Of a stretch of 64,000 nt of DNA, positions 27,487 through 37,263 are shown one piece after another. A program made the translations under genes and the position numbers. The DNA is from Sunxiuqinia sp963677175 (lineage in GTDB: Bacteria; Bacteroidota; Bacteroidia; Bacteroidales; Prolixibacteraceae): contig CAXXES010000001.1 in the NCBI GenBank assembly GCA_963677175.2, positions 1-64,000 of the forward strand, given 5' to 3'. The stretch's first letter is position 1, and every line of letters starts with the position of its first letter. Under the pieces are notes generated by a model. It saw only the letters and a list, made by a program, of their open reading frames with translations. It was not told the DNA's origin and made no database searches.

Positions 27487-27549
27487 GTAGGCAGCACATA
27501 GTCAGAAGCAGGCAGCATGTAGTCAGGAGCAGACAACACATAGCCAAGA
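27487..27549 (+). repeat. Three tandem 21-bp repeats
   Basis: Units begin at 27487, 27508 and 27529, each 21 bp and 70-80 percent alike, with shared parts GnAGnCAnCA, TAGnCA and GA. A longer, degenerate unit precedes them (from about 27458). They lie in the same frame as the IS66 remnant that follows, with a TAG in every unit, so they are not coding in that frame. Confidence 0.7.
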
Positions 27550-27552
27550 GTA

Positions 27553-27666
27553 GTCACTTGTAAGCTAAATGGCATTGAACCTTTTGCTTGGCTCAAAAAA
27601 GCACTGGAAACGATTCCCAACTATCCGGTCAAACAACTCCAAAATCTCATTCCTGGTCAAGAATAA
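27553..27666 (+). pseudogene. Remnant of an IS66 family transposase C-terminus
   Basis: The frame starting VTCKLNGIEPFAWLKKAL and ending in PVKQLQNLIP is characteristic of the extreme C-terminus of IS66 transposases (TCKLNGI-P--WL pattern). Everything upstream is replaced by the 21-bp repeats. It is a non-functional leftover of about 37 residues. Confidence 0.7.
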
Positions 27667-27675
27667 CTGGCTCGT

Positions 27676-27888
27676 TTGAAAATGCCAAGATGTAAATCCC
27701 CGGATGGATACGTTGAAAAAGATGAATTCAAAACTCTAACAAAAGAAAGATATTTCTTTGACTGGAAAATCGAGCGAAGTCAAGAAGTATATAAATTACA
27801 AATACTCGGTTCTCGTGATATTTTAGGACTAGTTTCCTTAGAGAGAATCCCTATCGAATGGAGGATACACATTCGACTTATTACTGTT
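27676..27888 (+). pseudogene. Truncated gene of a conserved Bacteroidota family
   Basis: About 71 codons (EFKTLTKERYFFDWKIE, then VYKLQILGSRDILGLVSL and EWRIHIRLITV) match the middle of a small conserved Bacteroidota protein family that I recall only as hypothetical, possibly GNAT-like. Homology stops abruptly at 27888, three bases before the terminator of the RHS module, and the start is a TTG directly after the IS66 remnant. The gene therefore lost both ends, probably when neighbouring elements arrived. The family assignment is from memory. Confidence 0.5.
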
Positions 27889-27890
27889 AT

Positions 27891-27929
27891 AAACACAAAA
27901 CCCGGCTACTACGGCCGGGTTTTGTGTTT
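27891..27929. terminator. Bidirectional intrinsic terminator
   Basis: AAACACAAAACCCGGC at 27891-27906 pairs perfectly with GCCGGGTTTTGTGTTT at 27914-27929 around a seven-base loop. T-rich arms occur on both strands. It ends the minus-strand RHS module. Confidence 0.85.
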
Positions 27930-27950
27930 ACTCGTATCATCCTTTTCGTT

Positions 27951-28468
27951 TCACTCATCAATATTCTGCAATTTTGTTATCAATGAATCATTACCTGCTT
28001 CAACATCCCAATTAACTCCAAGCTTGGTTAGTGTATCGTTGATGTTCTTACACGATGAAAGTATTGCAAAATCATGATTTATGCTATCATTCCAAAGGTA
28101 CTTTCTACATATAAAATTTCCAGAAGACATTGAGCTGTCAATGTATGTTGGGTTTTCCTTAAATTTGTTGTTGAAAAAATCATAATAGTATTTAAACCTC
28201 TGGCTATTCACGTTACTTTCAGCATACAAAAAGATCCTATTCTTTTCTCCAAAAATAAAAAACGTAGAACTAGGGATAGTTTTATGTTGTACCTCTTTGT
28301 ATACTTCTCCATTAGCTTGATAAGTGTTGATGATAGAGAAGTGAGCTGGATTTAGCTGATCTCCGATATCATAGATGTTCCCATTGTGTTTGTTGTTACA
28401 AAACGTCAGACATAGAATTGACAACACTATTAGAGTCAGGAGTTTAATATTTTTCTTATCATTTTCAT
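27951..28468 (-). other. Candidate immunity lipoprotein gene, currently fused to the RHS toxin frame
   Basis: With one extra A in the run at 28450-28454 (plus-strand coordinates), an ORF opens at the ATG at 28468 reading MKMIRKNIKLL, then LTLIVLSILCLTFC, a textbook lipoprotein signal with Cys lipobox, and about 150 further residues to the stop at 27951. The same extra base would end the upstream toxin about 25 bases inside this gene, the overlap typical of coupled toxin and immunity genes. Function is inferred from position only. Confidence 0.55.
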
Positions 28469-31400
28469 AATATTGATCGTATATATTAGTGTTGTTACTC
28501 TCATTCAAATCTTTAACATAGGTGTTCATTCTGGTGTTCTCGTCAGTTCCTTCTGTCACAAGATTCTTATGTTCTTCATTAGCATTCATCTCTTCACTCC
28601 TAAGTCTTGAAACTAACTTTGTTTCGCTGTTGATAGTACCATCTGAAACATCAGATTCAATCTGATCTAATCCAGCAGCATTATTTTCTGCATGCACAAA
28701 AGACTCATGACCTAAAGTGTAAGTTGATTGTTCTGCTGAATCTCCATTCCTGAGGTTAATATTGATTTCATATTTTCTTTTCCCTTCAGGCAAATCTCTT
28801 GATGTAAGCATATTGCGCAGCCTTAGCTTGCCTTTAGGACTGTTGGTTAAATATGTACTTGTTTCTCCAAATTTTCCTTGAAGATTCTTAGAATTAATCG
28901 ATAAGTTGATATTTGAATATTTGCCAGCTGTTTTGTAAGTAACCCCATTGATTGTTTGACCTGCACCAGCAAATTGTGCAATAAATCGTTGTCCTTGTTT
29001 AGTACTTGCAAAATTTTGAAAGGCAGTCAAGTGTGCTTGATTTTTGATGGATAAGTATACATCATTCCCATCTGGATCAATAAATATTATTGGATTATTG
29101 AGTGCATAAGTATACGGTGACGTTCCATAATATTTCTCGGCCTTGTTGTCTATCACATGCCATCTTCCCAGTTCCGGGTCATAAAACCTGGCCCCATAAT
29201 CATAATTCTCAAAGAACTCCTTGTTCAATTCTTTGCCGTTGTAAAGGTACTTATTTTCTGCCAGGTTATCCTTCAGGAACAGGCTTCCGAAGGGATAATA
29301 TTCTTCTTCCTGATCTTTCACGGCCGTAGCCCCGGAATAATGGTAGGTTATCCGGGTATTGCAGAGGTGGTCTTTTAAGAAATAATGGTATGTACCGGAA
29401 GAATAATATCCCTCAGCGGACAAAACTTTACTTAGGCTTGTGCCTTCATAAACAAATGGTCCGTAGTAAGATGTTGTACTCTGGCTACCGCTGATAGTAG
29501 CCGTTTTCTTCCATTTGTTGCCGGAGGCATCGTAGGTATAGTCCACTTTGTTGTTGCCATCCTTATAATATTGTTTAGGCAAGTCAATTTCCTGGAAGTA
29601 GGCGATGGTGCCTAATCCTCTCAGACCGTCAGAGGTGGCATTTCCATTCTGATCGTAGGAAAAGCTCCCTGATTTTCCTGAGGCTCCTCCGTAGGTTCCA
29701 CTGATTGAGCTTAACAGGTTCCCGTTGTAATTATAGGTAAGCAGTTCCCGGTTAGTCGTACCGGAGCCTTTCCGGGCAAGGCTTTGTATATTCCCGTTTT
29801 TGTCGTACAGGTTTACTCCCATATCATAGCTCACCGGGTTTGACCAGCTCCCATTGTAGGTCCCGTAATCGGCAGCGGCCAGGCGGTTCAGCCCGTCGTA
29901 GGAATAGTTGTATCCTTTTTTGGCCCCATCAGTTTTTCGCCAAAGTACCCCGTTAATATTACCGTTGTATTGAGGCCCCCCCGACAGGGAGGTGGCCATA
30001 TCAGTCTCGTAATACAGTTTCATGGCAAACAGTCGGTTATTGCTTACACCAACAGTGGGATCATTAACCTGGGTTAACCAACCACGAATATTGTACTTAT
30101 AATCGGTGTACTGCTGGTTATTGTGTTGGCTTTTTGTTACCAACCGCCCAATTTCATCGTAGGTATTTTGTGCCAGTACAACAGGCGTGGCGGATTGGTT
30201 ATAACGGTATTCTGTCCTGGTTAACCTCCCCATATGGTCATAGAAATATTCTTCATCTGTATATACTATCGAAGAACTGCTTGTCCTCCGGTGACAGACC
30301 TGCTGTTTGGTTGGCTGGCCGGTAAAATTGTACGCTGTGGATGTCCGGTTATGCCCGCCGTCGGGGTTGCTTTGGAACTGCTGTATCAGTTGCCCGTATT
30401 TGTCGTAGTAGTTCACGGTGTAGAGCCAGGTGGAGGTTCCCAGTACTTTTGTTTTTACGCCGGTTGCCAGCCCTTTCACATTGGCTGTTTGGGCCTGGCC
30501 GGTGTAAACAGTTGCATAGGGGTACGGCGGGGCCCATGTGTAATCGTCATAATAAGCATAATAGTTTGCTTCACAGCCATATGGGGCATAGCTGCTGCTG
30601 GCCTTTACTGTATTTCTCAGGGTGGCGTAATCTTTATTTTCCGTACAAATTCCCTGTTCGACCGGCCTGTTTAACACGTCATATTTTGTGTAGTGGTACT
30701 TATTAACGTTCAATGCCCTCAGTTTTGCATCCTGCGACAGTACCAGGCGGTCCCGGTTGTCATAGATCAGGTATGCCCAACCGGCCCCGGGCAGTTTCTT
30801 TTCTTTTAGCCGCCTTCTTTCGTCGTATTTGTAGATGTAGGCATAGGCTTTCAGGGTGGCATTGTCATCGTTCCATGTGGTTGTTGCAGTAAGCAAATCG
30901 GCTGCTGCGGGGGGCAGGACATACCTCAAATTGCCGAATTTGTCATAAATGTAATAGGTATCATGGGCAACCGTTCCGTTCATTGCCCGTTGCAGCACGG
31001 TTTCGCCAAACTTATCGGCAAACGTATAGGATATCCTTTCATCCTCATCGGCCGTCCGGGTTACATAAAGTTGGCCGGCTGCATACAAACCTTTCCTTTG
31101 CAGGGAATTGTCGGAAGCTACCGCGTACAATCCGCACGCCAGGTTGCCACTTGCAGAATTGGTAAGCCAACCAGTTTCTACCGACTTGCCCGTGGCATGC
31201 CATGCCGAGCCAGGGCCATATTGTTCTTCAATTCTGCCTAGCGGGGAAGGTTCATATACAGGTTTGCTATATGCGGCATTGTCACTGTAAAAGCCTGACG
31301 AGATAGAGCTGACCATGGAGAGGGGAACGTATGCGCCTGTTGCTCCGGTTGGAACCGGCAACCATGTTTTGGATTTCCTGCCAGCGGCATCATATTCCTG

Positions 31401-31637
31401 CAGGGCGACGATGTCTTTTTGGGTTGGTGAAGCCTTTTTAAGGACAGTCTGAACGGGACGTCCCAAACCGTCATAATAATCAATTCTGTCAAAAGTCAGG
31501 CTACCTAAATCGTCCTGCATGGTGCGCGTCACGACGTAATTCCGGTCGTTGCTTTGAGAGCGGGTTTCTTCCATAAGACAAATGAGCAGGATAAGCAATG
31601 CCGCTGTTATTTTTAGTTTGGCTAAAGAAAAATTCAT
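27951..31637 (-). CDS. RHS-repeat polymorphic toxin with DUF6443-type N-terminus, fused to lipoprotein
   Basis: The start chosen at 31637 gives a signal peptide (MNFSLAKLKITAALLILL) and lies just past the stop of the preceding gene. The mature protein begins with the DUF6443 pattern (NYVVTRTMQDDLGSLTF, DYYDGLGRPVQ), followed by many YD/RHS repeats and the RHS-associated core (YDYGARFYDPELGRWHVID ... NPIIFIDPDGND). After that comes a variable toxin-like domain of about 180 residues containing the HExxxH motif LGHESFVHAEN. The last 165 residues read as a separate lipoprotein (signal LLTLIVLSILCLTFC), joined in frame at YYENDKKNIKLL. Restoring one A in the A5 run at 28450-28454 would end the toxin as NDKKKY-stop. 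Such proteins act in contact-dependent competition; the target is unknown. Confidence 0.8.
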   Translation of the reverse strand: MNFSLAKLKITAALLILLICLMEETRSQSNDRNYVVTRTMQDDLGSLTFDRIDYYDGLGRPVQTVLKKASPTQKDIVALQEYDAAGRKSKTWLPVPTGATGAYVPLSMVSSISSGFYSDNAAYSKPVYEPSPLGRIEEQYGPGSAWHATGKSVETGWLTNSASGNLACGLYAVASDNSLQRKGLYAAGQLYVTRTADEDERISYTFADKFGETVLQRAMNGTVAHDTYYIYDKFGNLRYVLPPAAADLLTATTTWNDDNATLKAYAYIYKYDERRRLKEKKLPGAGWAYLIYDNRDRLVLSQDAKLRALNVNKYHYTKYDVLNRPVEQGICTENKDYATLRNTVKASSSYAPYGCEANYYAYYDDYTWAPPYPYATVYTGQAQTANVKGLATGVKTKVLGTSTWLYTVNYYDKYGQLIQQFQSNPDGGHNRTSTAYNFTGQPTKQQVCHRRTSSSSIVYTDEEYFYDHMGRLTRTEYRYNQSATPVVLAQNTYDEIGRLVTKSQHNNQQYTDYKYNIRGWLTQVNDPTVGVSNNRLFAMKLYYETDMATSLSGGPQYNGNINGVLWRKTDGAKKGYNYSYDGLNRLAAADYGTYNGSWSNPVSYDMGVNLYDKNGNIQSLARKGSGTTNRELLTYNYNGNLLSSISGTYGGASGKSGSFSYDQNGNATSDGLRGLGTIAYFQEIDLPKQYYKDGNNKVDYTYDASGNKWKKTATISGSQSTTSYYGPFVYEGTSLSKVLSAEGYYSSGTYHYFLKDHLCNTRITYHYSGATAVKDQEEEYYPFGSLFLKDNLAENKYLYNGKELNKEFFENYDYGARFYDPELGRWHVIDNKAEKYYGTSPYTYALNNPIIFIDPDGNDVYLSIKNQAHLTAFQNFASTKQGQRFIAQFAGAGQTINGVTYKTAGKYSNINLSINSKNLQGKFGETSTYLTNSPKGKLRLRNMLTSRDLPEGKRKYEININLRNGDSAEQSTYTLGHESFVHAENNAAGLDQIESDVSDGTINSETKLVSRLRSEEMNANEEHKNLVTEGTDENTRMNTYVKDLNESNNTNIYDQYYENDKKNIKLLTLIVLSILCLTFCNNKHNGNIYDIGDQLNPAHFSIINTYQANGEVYKEVQHKTIPSSTFFIFGEKNRIFLYAESNVNSQRFKYYYDFFNNKFKENPTYIDSSMSSGNFICRKYLWNDSINHDFAILSSCKNINDTLTKLGVNWDVEAGNDSLITKLQNIDE

Positions 31638-31647
31638 GAGATATGGT

Positions 31648-34600
31648 TTATGGTTTATAATGATAATCGTATTGCTCAATAGCCTTTCTGTCAGTATCTC
31701 GTATGTATTGTAAATGTCCGGAGGAATCGTATTCATAATATTTTGTCATTCCCTTAGGATCGGTAATGGATGTTATTCCCACAAGCGGTTTATAGGTATA
31801 AATGTTTACAAGGTAGTTTTTGTCGCTATACAACGCACCCAAACTTGATTTTACAAAATTGATGTCCCCGCTGATATCATGTGGTTGTCCGCTTTCGGAA
31901 AAAACATGGGTACGAATATTCGCAATAATTGAAGGATTGATCTGGTAGTAATTTATATTTTCAATTGCGACAACCGGCCGGGTATTGTTATATCCATATA
32001 TGAACGAGGTAGGAAATAGACCGTCTTTTACAACTGAAAGCAGGTTCCCGTATATGTCCATATCTAAACTATAGCGTTTTCTATAATAAGTATTGGACAA
32101 TAAATTTCCATATTGATCTATTCCTGAATTAATTGCAGGATATTTCGAAAAATCACATTCATAAATTTCTTTCGAATTATCCGCTAAGTACTTCTTATAG
32201 TATGCGCCAATGATTACCGAATTCATTTTTCGGACTTGTTCAACCGGTTCATTTATGATATGGTTGGACACCATTCGTTTTATGAAATTTTCGGACGGCG
32301 TAAAATCCTGAGCATATTTATATGTTTCAACGACTTCTGCGTTGTCGCTGTTTGAAAAAATCTTGCGGGTTACGAATGTGTGTTTACCCAGCGATGCCGC
32401 ATCGTAATAATACAGTACCGAATCGCGGATAAAGTTTGTGCCCGTGGCAGTATATGTTTTTTCCACACGTTTGTTTATGCCGAACCACATGCCGTGAGTA
32501 GTTGCTGGAGATAATGTAGAAAAAAGTATATAACAAAAATCACACAGATCTGGTATTCGATATGAATACACTAATCGTATGTTCATTCGGCTAACAGGAT
32601 TTTGAAAGGAGCTGTAAGACACGTAGTTATTGAGCACTTCTTTTTTTACCGCTTTGTCTTTGTCATACCAGTGTTCGCTTAACACAAGGTCTCTTTTTAT
32701 GATATCTTCATCATTCCAGAATTTGGTTATCTTGCATCCGCTGTTGTCTGATACTATTTCGGTCACCTCGCCATAGCCAATATGCGAACCTTCAAAATAA
32801 TAAGGTTCTCCCTGCCCGTCTACCATATAACTTGTTGCAACAAGGCTCTGGGCGCACTTCGACTCATAATGATACTTGTAATCCGAACGATACGGATCCA
32901 TAAATAATTTTCCACTTGAGCGCTGGTATCCGGCCGGTTCACCTCCTATTCCTGGCGTCAAAAAGTCCCTCTTATAGTAATATCTATGCGTAATGGTATT
33001 TTCGGAGATTAGACCATCGCCGTGGTTAATCTCTTTTATTCGTAGACCGCCAACATTTTTGTCGATATAATGGGACATTTCGAGTTCTTTATAGTTAACG
33101 CCGCAGGATATATAGTTTACGTTCGGGTTGTTAGTGGCTAATATAATTAAATAGTAAGCACCACGACTGACAATCAAATTTTGATTGTTGCTAAGCTGGG
33201 TGCAATCCGGATGATTTAGTATATCAAATGGTATTGGCATAAGAGGACGCCCTCCGGGCATAGGGTTGTCCATAAACTTATATAAATATACCCTGTAATA
33301 CCCACTCGGCAATCCAGCTCCTAATCCTGTGATATTAATATTGACAGTGCCGTCGGCATACTTGTTGAAAGCTTGCATTCTTATGTTCGCAGACAAAATG
33401 CCGGGGTCATCAACATAAAGCGACCTCATGTAGGTGATAAAACTTGATTCTCCTTGAGTCGGGACGTAGCTATTCCTGTCGTAATAAATATTCCATGAAT
33501 TATTTTTCAACTCACTTATGCTGTCATAAGATATAACGTTTGCTTCCCATGTGAATTGACTGAAACCTCCCGTAGGGTATATGATTTTTTTTAACGCACA
33601 AGCTTTCGTGCTATTTGGATTTGTCTCCTTGTCTGCCGTTAAATAAAAGGGTGAATAATGATATAATTGAGACATAGCATCGGGAATCGTGTTCGGCAAG
33701 AGCGAAATGTTTCCCGCACAATTATAATACCCCCAATGATCTGTATCGGGGCTTACATATGACGGCATTCGGTATTCTTCATTATATTCAAACAAATAAG
33801 AGGTATTCTTGAGGTTCTCGGTTATGGAGTTTAATTTTAACCTTTTATTTAAATAGCTGGGAATCGGTGAATCACTGCCGATGAAATAATCATTGTTGTT
33901 AAACGTATAGCTTTCCAAAGGGGCCTGTTTATGGAGGACATTTATGGCCGATAATCTTTGTACTGACTGGTTCGCACCAATATCCTGCCGGTCATTTGCA
34001 TAATTGAATACAATCTCCAGGTTTTGATTTGGGAAGGTGATTCTTTTCAAATGGGCCGACGTGATGGTTTGTGTTTCCTCCTGTAGGTTTTCCGTATGAC
34101 AGAGCGGGACTGTTTCCTGACCGGGGGTAACCTTTTTGCTGAACGATTGTGATTTGGGCAGTTTGCTTAAATCCTCTTCCCATCCTCTGGTGTTATCTTG
34201 GTATTCAAAATTAATCATTTCATTACTTTTTGGCGTAGTTATTGAGGTGAGGTGCCAGGATGAGATAAAAGCTCCGCCGAATTTGAATGTCGTATATTCC
34301 TTTTTTCCGAAATGATAACATTTTCCATCGGGTGTAGTTATCGTCCAGGTCCCCTCTATCGAACCTTCTATTTTAAAATTCTGGAAAGGGAAAAATACCG
34401 GCTCTCTGTTTTCATTAAAGATTATTCTTCCGGCATATCCATCAAAATTAAAATAAAATACATCCGGCTCTTTATCTAGATACCCTTGCGTAAATCTTAA
34501 TTTCCAGACTGTTGCAAAATCGGGAATCGCTCCATACCAACCATCCGAAGTTCCTTCAATATTATTTTTAAAATAGGAGAAGACACTAAAATAACCTGCT

Positions 34601-34962
34601 GCCGTTTCGTCAGGCCATCCCCTGACAACCCTTGTAATGACACCTCCGGCATTTAACGACCATCCCAGCCCGACAGACGAAGCAACTTCGCGTACTTTTA
34701 TTCCGGCGCCGTGCTAGCTGACGGAAATATTGAGATCGAGGTTATTTGATTTCATCTCATACAAAGGAATATTGATTTGGGGGATTCCGTTGTTTAAGTT
34801 GACAGGTATTTGTCCGTATTTTCCCAACGAAGCTACATCGGGAGAAGGAAGTACCGGGGTTTTGATCAAACTCTCAAAATCTTCAATTTGCTGGGATTGA
34901 GAATATCCTGCCAGTAATAATGCAATTAAAATAAACCATAATTTTTTAAAAGTATATTTCAT
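31648..34962 (-). pseudogene. Large secreted RHS-partner protein with an in-frame TAG
   Basis: From the ATG at 34962 there is a signal peptide (FKKLWFILIALLLAGYSQSQ) and then a frame open to 31648 except for one TAG at 34714-34716. Before the stop it reads MKSNNLDLNISVS, after it HGAGIKVREVASSVGLGWSL and NAGGVITRVVRGW, a motif pair found near the N-terminus of the large YD-repeat proteins that precede DUF6443 RHS genes in Bacteroidota. The family usually has Tyr at the stop position (SYH), so TAC-to-TAG is the simplest change. Full length would be about 1104 residues. Translation would now yield only about 82 residues. The RHS toxin gene follows 11 bp later. Confidence 0.75.
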
Positions 34963-35112
34963 AGTCGTATGGCTAAAGAAGGTTTTTTTTTCCTTTGTTA
35001 TTAAAATTGGCGCCACTTTCTTTGGGTTTAAGAAAGTGCCCCGTTTATGCCTTTATTCTTGATCCTGATAAAAGGTAACCCATGTAATTTATGATAAAAA
35101 TCAGGTAACGAA

Positions 35113-36544
35113 TTGACCATCTCCCGTTTTTAGTTTTCAAAATTCAGTAAAAGGCTTAACTGTCCGTCATTAGGAGATGGATCTGATTGAGGAAGGAAAG
35201 CCGTTGGTGTCATATTTGCCAGCAATACTTTTATTATCTTGCTGATTTTGTAATAGATAAAATTGTATAGTTCGTACATACGTTCTTTGTTTAGTGTTTT
35301 TACCCCACTTTCAAGCAACAGCCTTGTGTGCAGGGATGAAAGCGATGAGTATATGATGCTCATGGCTATTGTAAGTATTGCCAGCATGCTTTGTAAGCCT
35401 TCGAATGTTTTGATTTGTATGTCTTCCAGGTTGTAACATTCCTTGATATGTCGGAGGTACTCCTCTATTTTCCACCTAAAACCATAGGCTGTAAATGCTT
35501 CTTTGATTACTTCAACAATACTGTCTTTTGGAGAACGTGTCAGTAACCAGCAATATCCGCCATTGGCCCTTTTGGTTACAATAAGCCAAAGATCATGCAT
35601 CTTGCCCTTGATTTGATACTGGACCTTTATCTCCCCGCATTCATCGACCAACTGGCGCTTCTTACTTTTCTGTATCCTTGTAGCCGTTAATTTCATGAAC
35701 AACGGCACTTTCTGGCTTATTTTGTTCACTGCCATTTCTTCACCTTTGTACATCAGCTTTGTGGTTTTCTTCAGGCGCAGGTTAAAGTTGCCTTCATTGG
35801 CAATAATGAAATCCCTGCAAATGGGACGGTCCATTCCCCGGTCGAATATTGTTGTGACATCTTTGTTAATGATTGCCCCTACTTCGCCCATTGCTTCAAG
35901 AACCTCCTTGTTTTCACTTTTTGCGCCATGGTCAAAACTGTAAAGCTTATTGTACAGGGGAGTCATTTCCTGGTCTTTGCTAAAGTGGACTGCATTCATC
36001 AGCCAATAGCCAAGGCCAATGGTTCCTTTATCGCCATCTTTCACATAGTCCAGCCCATCCATCATCCTGGCATATTTCTTTTGGATATCAGAACCATCGA
36101 ACAGGATGTAGTCCCCATGACAGATTTTGCTTTTTACACTGTTCATATGTCCCCGGAATAACTTCATGAAAAAATCTTTCTTGTTATAATGGTTCCTAAA
36201 GCGCTTGGTGGTCTGGCTCAACGAGATCGTATCGCAAATGCCTGTGGCTATCTTATTGACCAACACTGTACCTGTCTTGAGTATCCCGGTGGTCATTTCC
36301 CTGATACATCGGGCTTCCGGTTTTGTTAATTGACCCTCAAGCTTAAGAAAATAGCGACTGATCTTGTTCTGTACCTGTTTTGTTAATACTTTTGACATGA
36401 GCTGGTTTTTAGAGATTATTTGCTTTTGTTTGCACAATAAAAATAACCTTTTTAAACCAGCTTTCCTCATATATAAACATCTTTAAACCCCTGATATGAC
36501 TGGATTGTAGAGCTTGATCAATCCATTTTTCGGGAGATGGTCAA
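35113..36544. mobile_element. IS4 family insertion sequence
   Basis: The 14-bp perfect inverted repeats TTGACCATCTCCCG (35113-35126) and its complement (36531-36544) enclose an intact transposase gene; total length is about 1.43 kb, normal for IS4. No matching target duplication was seen, which suggests a rearrangement at one side. The right repeat lies within the truncated response-regulator frame. Confidence 0.8.
35130..36470 (-). CDS. IS4 family transposase
   Basis: A 446-residue DDE transposase. The catalytic Asp residues lie in YILFDGSDIQKKY and TTIFDRGMDRPI. The IS4 signature Y-(2)-R-(3)-E-(6)-K is exactly matched by YGFRWKIEEYLRHIK near residue 340. The frame is complete; a second in-frame ATG (MSKVLTKQ) 24 codons in is an alternative start. 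It fills the element between the inverted repeats and appears intact, so the IS may still be active. Confidence 0.9.
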   Translation of the reverse strand: MRKAGLKRLFLLCKQKQIISKNQLMSKVLTKQVQNKISRYFLKLEGQLTKPEARCIREMTTGILKTGTVLVNKIATGICDTISLSQTTKRFRNHYNKKDFFMKLFRGHMNSVKSKICHGDYILFDGSDIQKKYARMMDGLDYVKDGDKGTIGLGYWLMNAVHFSKDQEMTPLYNKLYSFDHGAKSENKEVLEAMGEVGAIINKDVTTIFDRGMDRPICRDFIIANEGNFNLRLKKTTKLMYKGEEMAVNKISQKVPLFMKLTATRIQKSKKRQLVDECGEIKVQYQIKGKMHDLWLIVTKRANGGYCWLLTRSPKDSIVEVIKEAFTAYGFRWKIEEYLRHIKECYNLEDIQIKTFEGLQSMLAILTIAMSIIYSSLSSLHTRLLLESGVKTLNKERMYELYNFIYYKISKIIKVLLANMTPTAFLPQSDPSPNDGQLSLLLNFEN

Positions 36545-36928
36545 GTTGTTCTTTAATCCATTGTTTTCTTTCTGTAATGAATCATAGACATTATTGACAG
36601 CTTGCACAAAACGTTCAAATGAATATGGTTTTAAAAGGTAATCTGAAATATTAAGCTCATATCCTTTAACAGCAAATTCAGAATAAGCTGTTGTGATGAT
36701 CACAAATGACTTCATAGTCGAGGTTTCTAGAAATTGAATACCAGTGAAATTCTTCATTTGAATATCGAGAAAGATAAGATCTGTATTGTTTTCTTTAACA
36801 AAAGGTATTGCATCAATAGAATTAGTGAAAGTTTGAATCAGTTTTAAAAATGAAATCTTACTAATAAAACTTTTAAGCTTTTCTGCAGCAGGAGGTTCGT
36901 CTTCTATGATAATACAAGTGATAATCAT
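36518..36928 (-). pseudogene. LytTR-type response regulator truncated by IS4
   Basis: The receiver domain is intact: IIIEDEPPAAEKL with the acidic pocket, LIFLDIQMKNFTG with the phospho-acceptor Asp, the TTAYSEFAVKGYELN segment and the conserved Lys in DYLLKPYSFERF. The protein stops after about 125 residues of native sequence. The last eight codons (LTISRKMD and stop) are encoded by the IS4 inverted repeat and adjacent IS DNA. The LytTR DNA-binding domain expected after the linker is missing and was not found on the far side of the IS. Confidence 0.8.
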
Positions 36929-37237
36929 TTTTTATTTTTTTAATTAAAAATGAACTGAAATTTCATTTATATTATTTATACTAGAACACCTATGAATTAT
37001 CAACCATTATATTCTTTGTTTATCTTTGAATTCTCGGTAAATTAATCATTGTCTTATATTCTTTTATGGATCTTCTTAAAAAATGTAGGATATCAAATAG
37101 TGTCACTAAATGGGCTACAACGTCTCGAATATGGGGCGTTTGGCATTTCATAGCTCCAACTTATCAAACCGTAATATATTTTATTAAATGTACTCATTTT
37201 CAATTTTAGCACTAGCGCCAAATGACCTATATTTATT
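36929..37237. other. Intergenic region, nothing recognised
   Basis: AT-rich DNA between the truncated response regulator and the left tip of the first IS91-like element. Only very short ORFs occur. It may contain the remains of the promoter of the regulator, but I could not identify one. Confidence 0.4.
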
Positions 37238-37248
37238 GTTGAACTAAA

Positions 37249-37263
37249 TCCGCCTCTGGCGGA
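37249..37263. repeat. Left-end hairpin of IS91-like copy A
   Basis: TCCGCC and GGCGGA form a six-base-pair stem with a TCT loop, one base inside the left tip. The equivalent hairpin in copy B is CCCGC-TAT-GCGGG at 40201-40213. The sequence differs but the fold and position are conserved. Confidence 0.65.

Noticed and set aside
27333..27620. Minus-strand ORF with a seven-residue repeat
   Set aside because: It is antisense to the IS66 remnant and is produced by the 21-bp DNA repeats; there is no start context or homology.
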